Part shown: one piece after another, positions 5,382 to 6,715 of the stretch
Layout: each line of letters opens with the position of its first letter
Position numbering within the stretch: position 1 is the stretch's first letter
Assembly: GCA_021852225.1 (NCBI GenBank)
Contig: JAJZOA010000226.1
Coordinates: 1-6,715 of the forward strand
Length of the DNA: 6,715 nucleotides
Source of the DNA: Planctomycetota bacterium
GTDB lineage: Bacteria > Planctomycetota > Phycisphaerae > WQYP01
Direction of reading: 5' to 3'
The notes under the pieces: generated by a model
Told to the model about the DNA's origin: nothing
Seen by the model: the letters and a program-made list of their open reading frames with translations, nothing else
The model's database searches: none
Made by a program: the position numbers and the translations under genes

Positions 5382-6715
5382 GGCCGCACCTTTCGCGCCG
5401 ACGGCCGCTGGTTCAGCATTGCCAGATTCACCTGCCAGCGATCCACCACGCGCTGCGCACGGGCCAGGCTTCGTCCGACGGAATGGCCCGCCCAGATCCG
5501 TTGCACACACGAATGGAGTTCCGAATAGACGCGGCTCCATAATATGTCCATCGGCGCGAGCTGCACATGTCTGGACTTGGTGACCCGTTCAAACAGGCGA
5601 ATATATGGATTGGGATTGTTCCGGATAAAACTGCGGCTGACTTTCATAAGCGGAGACGGCTTGCACTGTTTGTCACAAAGGTATTCGATGTTTTTCTGCT
5701 GTATGAAGAATTTCAATACCGTCAGCGCGGCCTGCACATGGCTCGCGCCGCGCGGAATGGCCCATACATCACAATCCCCGAAAACCGCCGCGCCCGGAGG
5801 TCCGAATGAGGTCGGAAATGGCGCCACGCCATATTCGCCTTTCATTTTGGGATTATTCTTTTCAATAAAATTAGCGAAATAAGGTCCTTGTATTTCCATG
5901 GCGACATGCTGGCTCATAAATGGATTCAGCGACGAATTAAATGGTCCGAATCCACCCTGGAATTTTTCCAGCTTTCGGTACCCATAGCGCCGCGAAAAGC
6001 TCTGATACCATCTGTATGCCTTCCGCTGCTGCGGCGTATTGATCTGATAACCACCTGTCCTGGGGTTAAATAAATGATTCCCAAAATAAATTCCCCACAT
6101 GATTTCCCAGCCGGACCAGTCTGGTATTGTAGGCAGAAAGCCAATCTGCCGAATGCCGCCATTGGAATCGAATATCGTCAGGCGGCGGGCCATGGCGTCA
6201 AGCTCGGCGATGGTGGCCGGAGGCTTGTCCGGGTCCAGTCCGGCTTTGCGAAACAGATTTTTGTTCCAGTAAAGCGCACAAGTTTCCGGCGTTGCACCCA
6301 GTGCGTAAAGGTGATCAAATGGCGTACACAGCCGCCATACGTAAGGCACAAAAGTGTGCCGGTTTACGACGCCATCCTTTTCCAGCACGTCCAGCGGCGT
6401 CAGGGCGTCGTTGGCCACATACTGCCCCATATCGCGGGACCAGAGCGTCACAATATCCGGCGGGTCGTTGCCCGCGACGGATATCAGCGCTTTAATATCC
6501 AGATCACTGACCTGAACCGTATTAATATAAATCCGGTTTTGTGACGTGTTAAACAAATTGACCACATGGGTCATTGCTCTGCCTTCAAAGCCCGTCCAGT
6601 TTTCCCAATAACTCACCACCACACGGTTATGCACCACATGGCCATTCGGCAGTTTGTGAAAGGTCGGCTTATTGCCAAAGATCAGAAGCGCAGCGGCCCC
6701 CCCCCCATCACGCGA
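5378..6715 (-). CDS. ABC transporter solute-binding protein, family 1 (5' end beyond window)
   Basis: An extracytoplasmic receptor that captures a sugar or oligosaccharide and delivers it to the two permeases encoded just downstream. About 445 residues are visible and the frame stays open to the window edge, so the true start is probably outside. Counting from the edge, a short hydrophobic patch (AAALLIFG, 7-14) may be part of a signal peptide. The mature fold begins with RVVVSYWENWTGFEG (31-45), followed by family-1 motifs: GNDPPDIVTLW (82-92), ALTPLDVL (104-111), LYWNKNLFRKAGLDPDKPPAT (148-168), an aromatic DWSGWEIMWGIYFG run (199-212) and GPYFANFIEKN. Aromatic residues are common in sugar-binding clefts. 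A GTG at 6637 could start translation but would cut off the hydrophobic patch and has no good ribosome site. A ten-G run near the edge (6697-6706) makes the first codons uncertain. Confidence 0.92.
   Translation of the reverse strand, partial: SRDGGGAAALLIFGNKPTFHKLPNGHVVHNRVVVSYWENWTGFEGRAMTHVVNLFNTSQNRIYINTVQVSDLDIKALISVAGNDPPDIVTLWSRDMGQYVANDALTPLDVLEKDGVVNRHTFVPYVWRLCTPFDHLYALGATPETCALYWNKNLFRKAGLDPDKPPATIAELDAMARRLTIFDSNGGIRQIGFLPTIPDWSGWEIMWGIYFGNHLFNPRTGGYQINTPQQRKAYRWYQSFSRRYGYRKLEKFQGGFGPFNSSLNPFMSQHVAMEIQGPYFANFIEKNNPKMKGEYGVAPFPTSFGPPGAAVFGDCDVWAIPRGASHVQAALTVLKFFIQQKNIEYLCDKQCKPSPLMKVSRSFIRNNPNPYIRLFERVTKSRHVQLAPMDILWSRVYSELHSCVQRIWAGHSVGRSLARAQRVVDRWQVNLAMLNQRPSARKVRP

Overview
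The window is about 6.7 kb of GC-rich bacterial DNA. It holds six protein genes and one partial tRNA gene, all on the minus strand, so transcription runs from high to low coordinates. I see no integrase, transposase, CRISPR array, toxin-antitoxin pair or phage gene. The source looks like a Planctomycetota-type bacterium. That rests on recall of family style, not on a search: the substrate-binding protein opens with a YWENWTGFEG-type N-terminus, and the flippase-like protein has a soluble segment between its first two membrane helices, both of which I associate with planctomycetes. The phylum is an inference; 'bacterial' is firm (heterotypic AccA, Shine-Dalgarno sites, ATGA overlaps).

In transcription order, the right half (6715 to 3493) is a CUT1-type carbohydrate ABC transporter cassette. 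It has a family-1 solute-binding protein (its N-terminus lies beyond the window), a MalF-like permease and a MalG-like permease. Both junctions are 4-bp ATGA overlaps, so the three genes should be translationally coupled. No ATPase gene is visible; it may lie upstream of the window or be a shared ATPase elsewhere.

A 227-bp gap (3266-3492) follows, containing a GC hairpin and a near-palindrome. After it come housekeeping genes: accA (carboxyltransferase alpha subunit of acetyl-CoA carboxylase, first step of fatty-acid synthesis; best start is a GTG), pyrE (orotate phosphoribosyltransferase, UMP synthesis) and a multi-pass flippase-like membrane protein of the LPG_synthase_TM/UPF0104 family. 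Gaps of 76 and 56 bp would allow one transcript. A 138-bp gap then leads to a tRNA-Arg(UCG) gene cut by the left edge.

Nothing here amounts to a clear undescribed system. The points worth a second look are small: a run of ten G at the 5' end of the binding-protein gene that may hide a frame or start problem, the AccA start and its low-complexity N-terminal tail, the soluble insert in the flippase-like protein, a loop insertion in the first permease, and a dyad upstream of accA.
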